Assembly (NCBI GenBank): GCA_945907055.1
Contig: CAMDSG010000023.1
Coordinates: forward strand, 1-16,156
From: Bifidobacterium breve
GTDB lineage: Bacteria; Actinomycetota; Acidimicrobiia; IMCC26256
Length of the DNA stretch: 16,156 nt
Direction: 5' to 3'
Positions within the stretch are counted from its first letter, which is position 1. Every line of letters begins with the position of its first letter. The notes under the pieces are model-generated. The model was given only the letters and a program-made list of their open reading frames with translations. It was not told where the DNA came from and did no database searches. Position numbers and translations under genes: made by a program. This document shows, piece by piece, positions 15,178 to 16,156 of the stretch.

Positions 15178-15504
15178 TTACTGCGGTCTCCGCGGAAGTC
15201 CGTGGCCGAAAAAACCACCTACTGGGCGGGCATGGGCGTGGTAGTGATCAGGAATATTGCGCATGTTGTCATCAACGAAATGATCAAATGTGAAATAAGT
15301 CTTGACTACATTTGCCAGTTTTTCATGCATGTATGACAGATTGTCACCCGTAGGCGAGGTGCTGTGAACTCTCCAGACAACCATCGGCACTGCGCATATT
15401 TCGCACTCAGCAATCCAACAAACGTCGTCTTCGTAAAACCATTCCGTTAGGTGTGCTGCTTCGCATAGATCGCAATGCTCCGGTCCGGGAAACGCAGCGG
15501 GCAT
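15178..15504 (-). CDS. Small Cys/His-rich protein, possible HIT-like zinc protein
   Basis: The product is 108 residues from the ATG at 15504. Two CxxC pairs, C11/C14 and C34/C37, could bind one zinc ion, with C29 between them and H47 after. Near the C-terminus is IPDHYHAHARP, with His87, His89 and His91 in the H-x-H-x-H-x-x spacing of histidine-triad (HIT) nucleotide hydrolases. HIT proteins also often carry a CxxC near the N-terminus and the triad near the C-terminus. The resemblance is suggestive, but I do not recognise the family, and the second CxxC is unusual. The ATG lies 1 nt after the trpA stop, with AAGG at 15513-15516 (8-nt spacer) inside trpA, so translation is probably coupled to trpA. 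A longer frame from 15543 would overlap trpA and lacks that site. No signal peptide is seen; it should be cytoplasmic. Confidence 0.75.
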   Translation of the reverse strand: MPAAFPGPEHCDLCEAAHLTEWFYEDDVCWIAECEICAVPMVVWRVHSTSPTGDNLSYMHEKLANVVKTYFTFDHFVDDNMRNIPDHYHAHARPVGGFFGHGLPRRPQ

Positions 15505-15505
15505 C

Positions 15506-16156
15506 TCAGTTACCTTCGTCGAGGCCAGCGCGTAGCGCGGCAACGAAATCTCCAGCCTCCGATGGGGATGCCCCTTCCAGCAATCTGCGAACTAACGCAC
15601 TCCCAACAATTACGCCGTCGGCCGCTCCGGATGCCTCTCTGGCTTGTTTTGGGTTCGAGATACCTAGACCTAGAAGCACAGGTTTATCAGTCGCGTTCTT
15701 CAGTCTTGTCCCCATCTGAAGCGCCTCAGAGGAGACTGAATCGCGTTCACCTGTCACACCTAATAACGCAATTCCGTAGACAAAACCATGTGATCTCTCG
15801 CAAATAGTTGCCAAGCGTTCATCCGTAGTTGTTGGGGCTGCGAGCAGCACAGTCTCAATCCCTGCATTGGTGGCTGCATCAGCCCACTCATCGATTTCAT
15901 CTACTGGGAGATCTGGAACTATTGCACCATCAACACCTGCTGATGCGAGCGCCTCAGCGAACCTCACATAACCGAAATGATGTACAGGGTTGTAATACGT
16001 CATCACAACAAGAGGGACATCTATGTCTAGGGCAGCGAGTTCTGCGACGACGCCATAAGGAGTTGCACCACGCATCAGCGCCTGCTGTGAAGCCGCTTGA
16101 ATCACTGGGCCATCCATAATTGGATCCGAGAATGGAATCCCGATCTCGATCGCATC
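15506..16156 (-). CDS. trpA: Tryptophan synthase alpha subunit (5' end cut off by window edge)
   Basis: TrpA cleaves indole-3-glycerol phosphate to indole and glyceraldehyde 3-phosphate and passes indole to TrpB. The frame enters from the right edge and gives the last 216 residues of a TIM-barrel protein normally about 265 long. The first visible residues, DAIEIGIPFSDPIMDGPVIQ, contain both catalytic acids, the Glu (Glu49 in E. coli numbering) and the Asp (Asp60). Further family motifs are VVMTYYNPVHHFG, AGVDGAIVPDLPVDE, YGIALLGVTGERD and LLGLGISNPKQA, followed by GVIVGSAL near the phosphate site. The methionine at 16117 is internal, not the start. The next gene on the strand begins 1 nt after the stop. 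In Mycobacterium trpA is followed by lgt; here a small Cys/His-rich gene takes that place. Confidence 0.97.
   Translation of the reverse strand, partial: DAIEIGIPFSDPIMDGPVIQAASQQALMRGATPYGVVAELAALDIDVPLVVMTYYNPVHHFGYVRFAEALASAGVDGAIVPDLPVDEIDEWADAATNAGIETVLLAAPTTTDERLATICERSHGFVYGIALLGVTGERDSVSSEALQMGTRLKNATDKPVLLGLGISNPKQAREASGAADGVIVGSALVRRLLEGASPSEAGDFVAALRAGLDEGN
15513..15516 (-). promoter_or_regulatory. Ribosome binding site inside the trpA 3' end
   Basis: AAGG on the minus strand lies 8 nt before the ATG at 15504 and within the last codons of trpA. It decides the start of the Cys/His-rich gene and points to translational coupling. Confidence 0.5.

Noticed and set aside
15505..15543. 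N-terminal extension of the Cys/His-rich gene
   Set aside because: It lies inside trpA coding sequence. The ATG at 15504, 1 nt after the trpA stop with an upstream AAGG, is the better start.

Overview
The window looks like ordinary chromosome of a free-living actinobacterium. The strongest sign is gene order. Read leftwards on the minus strand it gives trpA, then an ANTAR-type response regulator, polA, rpsA, coaE and uvrB. Mycobacterium keeps the same relative order (trpA ... pdtaR, polA, rpsA, coaE, uvrB). GC content is moderate (roughly half), GTG starts are common and most intergenic gaps are short. I infer a compact, moderate-GC actinobacterium, perhaps of the Acidimicrobiia type, but the sequence alone does not prove the class.

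Left part (1-3570): uvrB (its last codons run off the left edge) and coaE lie together on the minus strand. A plus-strand LuxR/NarL-type regulator with a degenerate receiver domain sits between coaE and rpsA. A perfect 36-bp palindrome with a short T run separates that regulator from rpsA and probably terminates both convergent units.

Middle part (3570-9548): one leftward cluster holds a small coiled-coil protein, the ANTAR regulator (8-nt overlap), polA, a SAM methyltransferase and rpsA. It joins DNA repair/replication, translation and a regulator predicted to bind RNA. Facing away from it is a plus-strand acyl-CoA dehydrogenase (9593-10747).

Right part (10736-16156) is more accessory. It holds a small one-pass membrane protein with two matching Cys motifs, tRNA-Leu(CAA), a Bcp/PrxQ peroxiredoxin, an MFS transporter with an extra N-terminal domain, a dienelactone-hydrolase-like enzyme, a fasciclin-domain lipoprotein, a small Cys/His-rich protein coupled to trpA, and the 3' part of trpA, which runs off the right edge.

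No stretch longer than 300 bases lacks a gene. The largest gaps are 2697-2863, 11135-11294 and 15026-15177. I see no CRISPR array, transposase, integrase, phage gene or toxin-antitoxin pair. I did not find a clear undescribed multi-gene system. The best leads are single genes: the Cys/His-rich protein after trpA, the pseudo-receiver regulator, the twin-Cys membrane protein, the fused MFS transporter and the coiled-coil partner of the ANTAR regulator.
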